Positions 41,107 to 52,009 of a stretch of DNA of 64,000 nt are shown here, piece by piece; position 1 is the first letter of the stretch, and each line of letters opens with the position of its first letter. The stretch spans positions 6,634,001-6,698,000 of the forward strand of contig OY755198.1 of NCBI GenBank assembly GCA_963576735.1, written 5' to 3'. Below the pieces are notes generated by a model that made no database searches, was not told the origin of the DNA, and was given only the letters and a program-made list of their open reading frames with translations. Made by a program: the position numbers and the translations under genes. The DNA is from Bedellia somnulentella (Eukaryota > Arthropoda > Insecta > Lepidoptera > Bedelliidae).

Positions 41107-43558
41107 CATTGAAATGATGGAAAATATTCACAGTACTAAAATTTACAAATAATGCCAAGTTAATATATTTTCGCGTGTCGGAAATGAAGAAAAACATTCA
41201 TCTGCAATATTTATGCACATAGTGGCAAAGATATATGTGATTCTGAAGTTCAAACTGAAATATCAAGCAATTTGAAGATTATCAAGTTTGGCAAAAAAAA
41301 CCAAGCACCAAGGATGTAATACTATTGTAAAGACTTTCGCTCATCGTGCAACCTTGCTTGCAAATGCCGGCTTGCTTTCATCCAAATTACAGTAACACTA
41401 GAGCCATCATTGATGGTACAGAGTTTTAAGTAGAAATACCATGTACAGTTGATTATCGTGTGTGGTGCTACAAGAAAGGATTCACTGCAAAGGTGCTCAT
41501 AGGTATTACACCCGGAGGCTTCATTTCTTCCACGGACTTCCACAAATAAAGAAAATTTAAATGAAAGTGGAAAAGAAATAGGAATTGTTATGCCACCTTT
41601 TCGAAGTGATAAAAGAGAATTTTCAAGAGATGAGACAGGACAGATGCTACTTACATCGGTATCGCTTGGGTTAGGATTCATGTCGATAATGCAACGGCTG
41701 AGATTTTACTAAAACTTGTTTGCCATACAGATGATATTTTGCATATTTGTTGAGTATTAGTAAATAAGCAGAACTCAATAAAACAAAATATATAACACAA
41801 TTTACTTTTATTTAAGAACAGAATAATAGAACAGAACAATATGGAACAGGATGACTTGAACAGATTTGAGTTGTATTGCGCGGATAACAAACTAGATTTA
41901 AATGTTAACAAATGTTTTGTTATATCGTTTACACGTAAAAATAATAAAATTTTTCATTCATATTCAATTAAACAATGTCAATTAGTCAGAACAGTTAATA
42001 CTCGCGATCTCGGCATCACCCATGACTCCAAATTGCTCTATGATTTACATATTAACAACATTGTAAATAAAGCTTCAAGTACTCTGGGATTTCTAATTCG
42101 ATCATGCAAGTACTTCAAAAATGTAAAGGCAATCAAAATTATCTATTGTTCTTTTGTTCGAAGCATTTTGGAGTATGCATCGCAGGTGTGGAATCCTAGA
42201 TATTCAGTTTACATAAATAGAATAGAGTCAATACAAAAACGTTTTCTGAGGTATTTGGAATATAAGACCGTGACAACTGATGACAGCTATGAGTTACGAT
42301 GTAAAAGACATCACATATTACCACTAGAGTTTAGGAGACAGATTGCTGATGCAGACTTTATAATCAAGACAGCCAATAATTTAATAGACTGTTCTGAGTT
42401 ACTGGAACATATAAAGCTCCGAGTTCCAAAATCATCTAACCCGCGTCACCCTAGTGAAATGTATATTCCGAAATGTAGAACTAATTATCGGCAGAACAGC
42501 TTTTCCATAAGGGGCGCTAAAACTTTTAATATCTTTTCCAGAAATCTGAATTTGGACTTATTTAATATTAATTCTAGCACATTTAAGACAATGGCAGCGA
42601 AATCTTTTTTTTGATGCTGAGAAAATATGATAATTTATTTAATGACATATTTGTAATGTATCTTTTTTTTTTTTTTATATTCATATGTATTACACAATAT
42701 TATATAAATAATACACATATATATGTTTGAGTGAGTATGTTTATGTTTATTTTATTGGTATATATATATATTTTTACATTTACAATTAATACCTAGAAAT
42801 TTGAGAAGGACTAAGGTTTCATATTTTATTGGTGAAAACTATTAGGCTAATGTGTGTTAAAAGTGTATCCTAATTTTAAGTATCACAGCTGTTTGTTTTC
42901 CTTATGTAAATAAATAAAAATAAAAATAAAAAATAAAATATACTTTAACAGATAATCAACAACAGTATTCACCTAACTTCATAATTTTTGTAGATTTATT
43001 ATGTTTTTACCAGTAAAAGAACGCTTTGGCAGAATCTGTTTATTATTATTTTCAGATTTAATTTCTTTCACATCTTGCACATGTTGAGCTAAAACTAATT
43101 TTCTTCCTTTTATTGGCGTTTGTAGTTGGAAAGTGATGTCGTGTGTTATTGCTTGCAATCCAGTTTTTATAATTAATTTGGCCATATTTAACTGAAAATA
43201 CATAAAAAGAGTTCATTACTTACAACAATACAGTCATAAATTATCATCTGCAATATTTATCAAATGTATTATTCGATTACATTTATTTATTTCTGTACTT
43301 ACTTCTCGTGAAGTCAGCGATAAGAAAGTTCGTGTATACTATCTGTAATTTATTTATTGTCACTCTAGACGGGTAATACAAAACATCAGCGTTATTATCG
43401 ACGCTATAGATTTACATTTGTTTACATGATCAAATAGAATATGTATAAATTACGATACTTTCTTGAAATTATTTGTTTGTTTACAGCCACCCATTTGACA
43501 TTTCAATGTCCGCCATAATTGTGAACGCTAGTTGGCGCTGCCGTCGCGCACCCAGCGA
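41107..43558. mobile_element. DDE_4-type DNA transposon, copy C (5' truncated, LINE inserted)
   Basis: Begins inside the family at attgaaatgatggaaaat and keeps the right end (cgcgcacccagcga). A 5'-truncated Jockey LINE (41841-42935) interrupts it between agaacaatat and actttaacagat. The transposase remnant is deleted after ggaggcttcatttctt. Confidence 0.8.
41841..42614 (+). pseudogene. Jockey-type LINE, 5' truncated (RT C-terminal half)
   Basis: 257 codons open: LDLNVNKCFVISFTRK, the end of the RT domain, then DLGITHDSKLLYDLHIN, VRSILEYASQVWNPRYSVYI and IQKRFLRYLEYK, the conserved C-terminal domain of Jockey-type RTs. The YADD block is missing because of 5' truncation. The 3' UTR ends in an A-rich tail near 42905-42935, and aatat lies at both insertion edges. 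Confidence 0.85.
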
Positions 43559-44064
43559 ATAGTATTTTGTTCAGTTTTTCGCTTATATTTAATTGACTCC
43601 AATATGGGATGATAATAATGTTGTGTTGTGAGCTGTTGTAGTTGTGCAAGCAAAAACGAAAAAAAATACTAGAATTCTTTAAGTATTAGGCTTAAGCTTA
43701 TGTTGCAAAACAAAGAGTATAAAAAAAAAAAACCGTTTATTGTAAAGTAAAATTAAATTTAAAGCTCCTTAAAATTAAGCTTCTTAGTTTATTTACTAAT
43801 TGTGATTTGTTTAATACTTTTAGTAAGGGTTTGAGTCATTCGTAAGTTAACATAGATTTTCGGTTGGCTCAAAAGATCAAGAAACCAGGGCGGTAGAGTC
43901 ATTATTTATATTTTCTGTGCCATTATATAAAAAAAGATTTTCGGTGAAAATAGCCGCAGCGCTAGAAAATAGCCTCGCGTAGTATCTATATTGTAATCTG
44001 TGGGCCCAGCCCAATCAATAAACCAATACCATGACATGAAGAAGCGTTTTTGTTAGTAATTAAT
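43559..44064. other. Upstream region of the two-exon C2H2 gene
   Basis: AT-rich, contains no repeat I recognise. The promoter should be here; no clear TATA or initiator. Confidence 0.4.
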
Positions 44065-44299
44065 ATGGATGGAGCCGAAATGAGTGCTACAAATACATCA
44101 AACAACATTAAAATTGAGATCAAAGAAGAAATAGAAAGTGTTAATTCAGACACTTGTATCACTTTGTCTGAACCAAGTTATATCAACAAATATGACAATT
44201 TGAATGATATATCAGAACCTAAATTCAAGGCTTACAGTTCAGAAAGCGATACCAATGAAGATATTGTTTCATCGATTGACATAAAACAGGAATGCTGTG
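44065..44299 (+). CDS. C2H2 gene exon 1
   Basis: 78 codons plus one base, from MDGAEMSATN to IKQECC and a split Gly codon at the donor. Confidence 0.85.
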
Positions 44300-46438
44300 G
44301 TGAGTTGTATTTCTAGGTTATCAAGTAAAAAAAAAAGTTGTTTTCATTTCACAATAAACACTTATGAATGAGATTATTTGACAAAATAAAAAAACAACCG
44401 ATATGGCTATGTTTCACTAAATGGCAGTGAAAATGACAAGGCTTAGGGCCTAAGCCTTAGGCCATCTCATCATCTCATTTCAATGTGGTTATTTTCGCTT
44501 TCATACATACATATACTCACAGCTATAAATCTCTAAAAGGGGTAGCCAGAGCTAAGAAATAAGAAATTCCTCAGCCACTTTTGGAAGTTGCATGGGGAAA
44601 AGATGGTGAAATAAAGGTGGTTGGTGATGGGTCTCCAACCGCATTGCCCAAAAATCCAATAAAAGCCCCAATACCGTTAGTTGCCTCTTATGTACACCCA
44701 CTGGAAGATAGTTATATAACTAGAAGTAAAATAATTTATAGGTAAGTATTATTAATAGTCTTTCATTATTTTCAAAACTTAGAATGTAACTTTTTAAATA
44801 GATATCGCATGGTATACAGCAGTCATCTCTTACGCCTTTATTATTGTACACTGTCATATTATTTTTACCGATATTGTGACGATAAAATTGCCCTCATGCT
44901 AGTCTTCTAGAGGTAGAAACATGTTAGACATGGATCAGATAAGCCTGCCCCCTATTACATGCATACATTGTCATTGACCTGGCAAGAAGTTGGTGCTATT
45001 AAAATCTACAGTAAGGGCTCCCACACATATCCGCGATGCGATGTGATTTTCCGGGTGCAATTTGCATCGCATCATAAATTATTGTGAGATCCCTAACTGT
45101 CACACCTTTGAAAATTTGTAGCATAAACATTGAGATCATAATGATGATTGATACTTTCATTTTATTTCAGGAGGGCAATATGGAACATTTACAACTCATG
45201 AAATGCAAGTGATTTTGTGTAAAGAAGAAACTGTTAACAATGGTAGTACTGTATCACATGCGAAGACAGATGTAGACCCAGTAACAAATTCTTATGATAA
45301 GATACATGAAGATGAAGCCAAAAATAAAGTGTCACATTTGATTAAAAAATCATTTATGTGCGACTATTGCCAACATGAGGCGCACTCCAAAAATGCTTTA
45401 ACTAAACATATACTTTCACATACAACTAAAGAAAATATAAGTAAAACTAAAAGAAAACGAAAGCCGTACAAGTGTAAAAATTGTAATAAAACTTTTTATT
45501 GGAATGCAAATTTTAAGGAGCATAGGTCAAAGGTTAACTCTAAAACAAGTTTTACATGTCAAATATGCAATAAAAGATTCGTTAAACAATGCTGCAGAGA
45601 CACACACATGAAAGTGCATAATGGAGAAAATTATCAAACATGTCTAGTATGTGATAGAGTTTTAAATGGCTTTGATAATTTGGAAACCTGTGCTTCAAAT
45701 TTTGATTGTAAAATATGTAACAAACATTTCAATGCTAAAACTAATTCAAAGGTTCACTTAATAACTCATACTAGTGAAAAACCTTTTTGCTGTAAAATAT
45801 GTAATAAAAAATTTAAACGTATAAGTCATTTAAAAGGTCACCTTATGATTCACACAGGGGTTAAACCTTTTCAGTGTGATGTGTGTAATAAGAAATTTAA
45901 TCGGGGACCTCATTTAAGAACACACCTATTAAGGCACAATGGGGAAAAACCATTTCAATGCAATATGTGCAATAAAAAATTTTGTTCAAAATGTAATTTG
46001 AAGCAACACATCCCCTCACATGTGAAGCATCAATGCTCTATGTGTGTCAAAAAATTCAATTGTATTAGTACTTTAAATATCCACATGAAATCACACTTAA
46101 ATAAAAAGTTTGAATGTAACATTTGCCACAAAACATATAACATCCAAAGGTCTCTATCAAATCATATAAATACACACTCTGATAGTGATTATTTCCGATG
46201 TGATTACTGCAGTAAAAAAACTGCTACTAAAAGTGAGTTAGAGAAACATTTTAGAAAACACACTGATGAGAAACCATTTAAATGTTCTATGTGTGATAGA
46301 ACATTTAAATGGTATTTAGATAAACTAAAAAATAGTTTGAGACTCCATGTTAATAAAGCACACGAAAAAAAAGGCATGTATTTAACGCGGCGACAAATTG
46401 ATACCATTCCGGGTCGTAAAAAAACTGAAAATGGATAG
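44065..46438 (+). CDS. C2H2 zinc-finger protein gene, two exons, about 500 aa
   Basis: Exon 1 is 44065-44299 (first ATG at 44065, phase 1 out, donor GTGAGT); exon 2 is 45171-46438 (acceptor TTTCAG). They join in frame to 501 codons including the stop. Exon 1 is acidic with KIEIKEEIE and IKQE motifs of the kind seen as SUMO sites. Exon 2 has about ten C2H2 fingers, e.g. FCCKICNKKF, FQCDVCNKKF, FECNICHKTY, several joined by TGEKP-like linkers (HTGVKPF, HNGEKPF); at least two fingers have lost a histidine or cysteine. There is no ZAD. Probably a nuclear DNA-binding protein. The last about 21 codons and the stop lie within one arm of a transposon-type inverted repeat (46371-46471), so the C-terminus appears borrowed. 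The intron carries a SINE-R copy. Confidence 0.9.
44505..44720 (-). repeat. SINE-R copy in the intron
   Basis: tcacagctataaatctctaa, aaggggtagccagagct and ggtctccaaccgcattgccc. Confidence 0.8.
44721..45170. other. Intron remainder with an old SINE-A scrap
   Basis: Around 44935-44960, cagataagcctgccccctat resembles the SINE-A body; otherwise unrecognised up to the TTTCAG acceptor. Confidence 0.4.
45171..46438 (+). CDS. C2H2 gene exon 2 (finger array)
   Basis: Enters in phase 1 (completing Gly) and carries all fingers. Degenerate ones: YKCKNCNKTF (no second His) and CLVCDRVLNG. The tail after HVNKAHEKK is transposon-derived. Confidence 0.88.
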
Positions 46439-46471
46439 TAAATAATCTACTTTGGCGACTAATTAGAGGTA
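46371..46471. repeat. Left arm of a long inverted repeat (partner 53802-53931)
   Basis: 101 bp, from aaggcatgtatttaacgcgg to taattagaggta, matches the reverse complement of 53830-53931 with two mismatches. The arm resumes after the MULE at 51842-51869 (ccagcgaccatacaaccaac). Confidence 0.85.
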
Positions 46472-46533
46472 GCATCTTAACTAGAAAGCAGCGGCTTTTT
46501 AATGAGTTTTGAGGTTTTATTTAAATTTTCACG

Positions 46534-46667
46534 TGAGTACACTGTCCAAGCAAAACGTGGGTACCTTCTCTGGAAACTAGATGGCGCTGCCATGTGAGTT
46601 CAGAAGTATTGGTACCTCTGCCAACCCCTTCGGGGATAAACGGCGTGAACGTTTATGTTATGTTATT
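46534..46667 (+). repeat. SINE-A copy, 5' truncated, in the MULE's left repeat
   Basis: From cacgtgagtacactgtcc to gtttatgttatg; atttaaatttt flanks it on both sides as the duplication. The right MULE repeat is uninterrupted at the same point. Confidence 0.85.
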
Positions 46668-47449
46668 TAAATTTTATCTGGCAGTGATTTTCTTTTGTGG
46701 CAATTGAATTTCTTCTAAGGCGACAAATTATTGGCGGATAAATAAGTTAAACTAGGCTTTCATAAATTCAAAAATGGGGTTGTCTATAAACATGACCAAG
46801 GTCTGAAATAAACACTTTTGGCTACATTTGTAGGAATCTAAATAAACCAAATGGTGACAAATGGTAAAACTATTCTTGGTCTATTTTATTAACCTTCCAT
46901 CTTTAAATGAACCTACCTACTTTGAGTAACTTGAGTTGCCTATGTATAAATTGCGTTTTATATACTTATTCTGAACGTTTTTTCCATTATTTTGCTTTTA
47001 ATGTTTAAAACTTTGAGTAAATAATTGTAGAATATGATTACCTACGAACCTTACTTTTAATATGTAGTTACATACAACTTAAGCTAACCTAACAGCGTGT
47101 CGACTTCACCCCGCTTCGCGGGGTGCCTATTTCCGCTCTAAGGGACACAAGCTAACCCTAATCTAACCTAGCACAAATACAAATGTGGTGATTGATTGTT
47201 TTTTAATGCGGGGGGCTTGGCGCCCCGAGCCCCCCTGTTTTCCTTCTCTAACTTAATTGCATCTGCCCATTGGTCAATTAAACGCGCTCAACCCCCCACA
47301 CCGCAGCCTCCGCACTGCTCAGACACACGAGCTTATTTGCCGCCTTTTCAAGAATTTACGAATCTGCAAACAATATTCTAATATCCCATTTTCAGTTTTA
47401 AAGCTAACCTAAAAATCGCTGCCAGATGTGTATTTTTATAATGAAATGT

Positions 47450-48163
47450 GTCCCTCAAGCCATAATCCTCAAACTTTAAAACTTCATGAAATTGATGTTA
47501 TTAAAGGAAAGAATTATTTATGAGTAATAATCCCCACATGAGGAATTCATGTCAAAAAACATTAAATTCATGAAATTGATTTTGATCAATGCTAAGAAAT
47601 AGTGCATAAATAGTGCTAAATAGTGCCATAGGCCAGATAAATAGTGCTTTTATGGTTAAAAAGTTATTACTAAAGTTTATTGAGGATTATGGCTTGAGGT
47701 TCAAGCCATAATCCTCATCTCTGCAGCAAACAAACAGTGCGGCCTAGAGTCTAGGTTAAGGTTTCAAAAAATAGTGCATAAATAGTGCTCCCGTTATGCT
47801 AATTTCCAGAAGGAACCGTTCATTGGTTCCGGAGTTATTAAGGTTTCCTGATGAGGATTATGGCTTGAGGTTTTGAAAACCTCAAATATCTCCGTAATGT
47901 CTGCAGCTATTCGGTTGAATGTTATGTCAAAAAAATAGTGCTTCCGGACTATAATTATTTCTATCCGATTTATTAAGCCCAAGTATCTAAATAAAAAGCA
48001 TTAACTTTCACATACATTTCTGTCCAGGTACACAGGATTTATAATAAACTTTAGTAATAACTTTTTAAACATAAAAGCACTATTTATGCACTATTTTTTA
48101 GCATTGATCAAAATCAATTTCATGAAGTTTAAAAATTTTAGGATTATGGCTTGAGGGACACAA
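47450..48163. repeat. MITE-like element with a second one nested inside
   Basis: Ends TGTCCCTCAAGCCATAATCC in both orientations and inverted similarity of over 100 bp, with the motif atagtgcataaatagtgct. A related smaller one (about 47699-47875) shows ends caagccataatcctcatc and its complement. A SINE-K tail fragment (47515-47565) also interrupts it. Confidence 0.7.
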
Positions 48164-48758
48164 TGAACATCCAATAGTTGCCAGTGAAGAATGTATGGTA
48201 TCCCCTCGGAAAAATTAGTCGCCACATTAGGTTTTATAATACCTTAACCAGTTTTACACTGATCCCGCTTGATATATTTGATACCTTAGAGTAGCAGCCG
48301 TTTTTTTTAGTTTTTTGATCCTATCATTTTGTTGCTCGTATAGTTCAATAGATGCTAAGATATTTAATCACTGCAAAGTTAGTTTTTTTGTGACTTACTA
48401 TAAAGTTATAAAGTTGCCTCAAAAGGATTTCAGTTCCCGTGTTAAATATTTGCTATTTATAGGTAGCTTTAAAAGTGAAAATGGGTATTATAATAATGTA
48501 TTTGGATATTAGAATATTGTTTGCAGATTCGTAAATTCTTGAAAAGGCGGCAAATGCGCTCGTGGGCCTGAGCAGTGCGGAGGCTGCGGAGCGGGGGGTT
48601 GAGCGCGTTTCTAGCCAATAGCAAGCGCCGGACGAATGCGACGGAACGTCACGGGGCTCGCTATCGTTTGTTATTGTTTTTATTGCTCTCGCGCCTAAAC
48701 ACACAGAAAAATAATTTTTTACGTCTTTTGTTTTAAAAAAGCAAGTAGTAATGCAAAA

Positions 48759-50564
48759 ATGAACCAGTTTGAGTTATCAGGAACGAGTCGTATGATAAAT
48801 TTTGATGATGGAGTGCCGAAATATTGTTCAAGTGAATCAGAAGAAGAGAATCAAGATGAACCAAAACCGAAACGAGGACGGAACAAAGTTTGGGTGTTTT
48901 ATAATAAATTTCTTAACGTGAAAGAGGCAGAAGACTTTGTGAGTACAGAAAATAATTGGTCTCGGAAATTCACCAGAATGACAGAAGAGGGACAAAAGCG
49001 ATTCTACAGATGTAACAAAGTACGTAAGTTGGGACCACAATGCGCGGCAGAACTGTACCTACTTTTTGAATCTGAATCCGAAAGTGTTTTGGTTTATCGT
49101 TCTGAAGCTGATCATAATCATGATGAAGTTGGGACACGAACTAATTACGGTATTCCTGATCAAACTAAACTAGAAATTAATAGGCTGTTTGACCTGCACT
49201 TAAAACCAAAAGCTATATTGGCTGCTCTTCAAAAGATCGATGGAATCCAGTTGCCTACAAAAAAACAATTAGGTAATTATTTATCTGACAGACGAAAAAC
49301 TAAATTTGGTAAACCAATCATTCACTTAGGGGAATTAGAGAAGTGGATACTTGAACACGAAAACATTCCAGTAGACCAGGATGAACCTTTTGTTATGAAG
49401 TATTGGATATTAGAGAGTGACCAACCTAAATTCAGATTTGTTTTGACCACAAAAAAATTATTGCAATTTGCAAGCTCTAACGATGTCCTTCACGTTGACG
49501 CGACTTATAAATTAATCTGGCAAGGTTTTCCGGTTTTAATTATTGGAACAACAAATAAAAACCGAAAATTCTACCCGCTTTGCCTGGCAGTTGCAACAAA
49601 TGAGCAACAAGAAGACTTTGAGTTGGTTTTTAATGGCTTAAAGGAGATTATTTTATCTTTGTTAGAAGTCGATTTTAAACCAAAGGTACTTGTCAGTGAT
49701 GCAGCTCAAGCAATAAAAAATGCTTTTTTGGTAGTTTTTGGCTCTGATACCACGGTGCGCATGTGTTGGGCACACGCCATAAAAAATATGAAAAAAAAAG
49801 TTGACAAAACTGTGGAAAAAAAAGATATAAACGATGTTATGGAAGACATATATGCTTTACATAATGCGTCGTCACCGGAAATATTCAATGCTGCTTCGCA
49901 GGCTTTCATTGTAAAACATGCTTCCAAGGCTTCATTTATAAAATATTTTGAACAGGAATGGCTTATCAATAATCCCAATTGGTTCCTAGGAGCAACAGCA
50001 ACCCTTTCACCGACTACAAACAATGCTTTGGAAGCATTTAATAAATCCATTAAAGATCATAATACTATGCGTGAACGCTTTCCCCTGTCACGATTCCTTA
50101 CTGTGGCAAAAGAGATGGTGACGCAATGGTCAAATGATATCAATGAAAATTCATTACCACAAACACACGAAATTGAACTGAAAGAATGGACAAAAGGATA
50201 TAGTTGGGCAAGACAAAACGTCAAAGTAAAAACGCTTAATTCTGATTGCAACAAAAAGGTGTATTTGGTACCCAGTGAAAAAACGATGGCTACGAACATG
50301 ACATATGATTATGAAGCATGGCATTCATTTGATGAATTCAAAAACTTTGCATTTTGGAAAACAGAACTACCTAGCGAAGGATGGGAGCAAGGCACATGCA
50401 CCTGCCCTCAATTCTTCAAAGTTTACATTTGCAAGCATATACTGGGTTTAGCCATCCGACTGAAACTTACCACCCCGCCTATTGAGGCAAAGTCAATACC
50501 GATCGGATTAAAAAGGAAGAGAGGACGCCCTACCAAGTCAAAGCCTGCATTAATAATACAATAG
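48759..50564 (+). CDS. MULE transposase, 601 aa
   Basis: Intact 601-codon frame from ATG at 48759. N-terminal zinc-type region around residues 45-125 (FYRCNKVRKLGPQC, ADHNHDEVG) as in WRKY/FLYWCH-like domains of MULEs. The catalytic core is the MULE domain: VLHVDATYKL (first Asp), KVLVSDAAQAIKNAF (second Asp), RMCWAHAIKNM, and NNALEAFNKSIK with the likely Glu. A SWIM zinc finger follows near residues 545-570 (CTCPQFFKVYICKHIL). Basic C-terminus KRKRGRPTKS. It cuts and pastes the element at its long terminal repeats. No stop or shift is seen. Confidence 0.92.
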   Translation: MNQFELSGTSRMINFDDGVPKYCSSESEEENQDEPKPKRGRNKVWVFYNKFLNVKEAEDFVSTENNWSRKFTRMTEEGQKRFYRCNKVRKLGPQCAAELYLLFESESESVLVYRSEADHNHDEVGTRTNYGIPDQTKLEINRLFDLHLKPKAILAALQKIDGIQLPTKKQLGNYLSDRRKTKFGKPIIHLGELEKWILEHENIPVDQDEPFVMKYWILESDQPKFRFVLTTKKLLQFASSNDVLHVDATYKLIWQGFPVLIIGTTNKNRKFYPLCLAVATNEQQEDFELVFNGLKEIILSLLEVDFKPKVLVSDAAQAIKNAFLVVFGSDTTVRMCWAHAIKNMKKKVDKTVEKKDINDVMEDIYALHNASSPEIFNAASQAFIVKHASKASFIKYFEQEWLINNPNWFLGATATLSPTTNNALEAFNKSIKDHNTMRERFPLSRFLTVAKEMVTQWSNDINENSLPQTHEIELKEWTKGYSWARQNVKVKTLNSDCNKKVYLVPSEKTMATNMTYDYEAWHSFDEFKNFAFWKTELPSEGWEQGTCTCPQFFKVYICKHILGLAIRLKLTTPPIEAKSIPIGLKRKRGRPTKSKPALIIQ

Positions 50565-50879
50565 GTAGATTTTTTATATTTCCTTACAACTTTTTTGTTT
50601 TTGTGACTATAATATGTAAATTACATATTTTGTGTATTTAAGTAAAAATTAATAAAAAAAGACAATGAATCAAATTTTATGCCTTTTATTTCACGCTATT
50701 TAAATTAATAAAAAGGAGTTTAAAGCTGAAATACAGCACTAGAATAAATGAACCTACCTAGTTTGAGTACCTAGTACCTAGATTTACCAACTCTATACTG
50801 TACTGCAGGTGTACTGCAGTTAAGACAAAATATCTTAGTTTTAGTCCAAATAGGCACATCGCCACGCTGGCGGTTTGGT

Positions 50880-51841
50880 TAAAAGTTGCTTCACCCAGCC
50901 TAATGGGCAGATGCAATTAAGTTAGAGAAGGAAAACAGAGGGGGGACGGGCGAAGCCCCCCACAAGGGGGGTTAAAAAACAATTAATCACCACAATTGTA
51001 TTTGTGCTAGGTTTGGTTAGGGTTAGCTTGTGTGTCGACACGCTGTTAGGTTAGGTTAAGTTGTAACTACATATTAAAACTAAGGTTCGTAGGTAATCAT
51101 ATTTTACAATTATTTAGTCAAAGTTTTAAACATTAAAAGCAAAATAATGGAAAAAACGTTCAGAATAAGTATATAAAACACAATTTATACACACGAAAAT
51201 ATGTTGTATAAATACATATCATTGTACAATATGACTATATTAAACAAGAATTATACCCAATAATGGTTATAGTAAATGTGTGTTACGTCGAACGAGAGTT
51301 ATAGTAAATAAAAATATATATTTCGATATAATACCAAACGTTTATTATATACTATGAGTGATTATACCCTTTGAAAATGTATCAAAAGTTTTTATATCGA
51401 ATGAAATTATATCATTTATTTTTATGCCGATCATTACACACCCATTACAATACTAACGACCATAACAATATACTTACGTAAGTATTGTAGGCAACTCTAG
51501 TTACTCAAAGTAGGTAGGTTCATTAAAAAGAGGGAAGGTTAATAAAATAGACCAAAAATAGTTTTATAGCATGCCACAATTTGGTTAATTTAGATCCCTA
51601 CAAATGTAGCCAAAAATGATTTTTTTAAGATCTTGTTTGTATTTATTTCAGACCTTGGTAATGTTTATAGACAACCCCATTTTAGAATTTATGAAAACCT
51701 ATTTTAACTTTTTTATCCGCCAATAATTTGTCGCCTTAGAAGAAATTCAATTGCCACAAAAGAAAATCACTGCCAGATAAAGTTTAAATAAAACCTCAAA
51801 ACTCATTAAAAAGCCGCCGCTTTCTAGTTAAAATGCTACCT
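50880..51841. repeat. Right terminal inverted repeat of the MULE
   Basis: Reverse complement of 46466-47290: tgggcagatgcaattaagtt, tgtcgacacgctgttaggtt, agaccttggtaatgtttata and tctagttaaaatgctacctc. Has about 300 bp extra (51190-51490) absent from the left repeat. Confidence 0.8.
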
Positions 51842-52009
51842 CCAGCGACCATACAACCAACTAGACACCGCATCATGGGTGAAACCGTTCTGGCATAACA
51901 TCAACTACTGAGCGCCTATGTAAGCTCGTCGCTTCAAAATCTCAATCAGTCACAACCACTTCACTGAGCTGTTGACACTCAATAACGTAATTTTATTAAA
52001 GTTGGAAAA

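Larger units (their letters stand above)
46466..51841. mobile_element. MULE (Mutator-like) transposon with long terminal inverted repeats
   Basis: Ends read GAGGTAGCAT, then TTAACTAGAAAGC on both sides, and homology continues for roughly 700-900 bp inward (46466-47290 against 50880-51841, with indels). It holds a MULE transposase gene (48759-50564), a nested MITE pair and a SINE-A in the left arm. It interrupts the left arm of the 46371/53802 inverted repeat; the right arm reads gaggtaacc at the same place. I see no clear 8-10-bp duplication. Confidence 0.85.

Noticed and set aside
47095..47135. Terminator-like GC hairpin (accccgcttcgcggggt)
   Set aside because: It is within the MULE terminal repeat; a bacterial-type terminator has no meaning in this genome.
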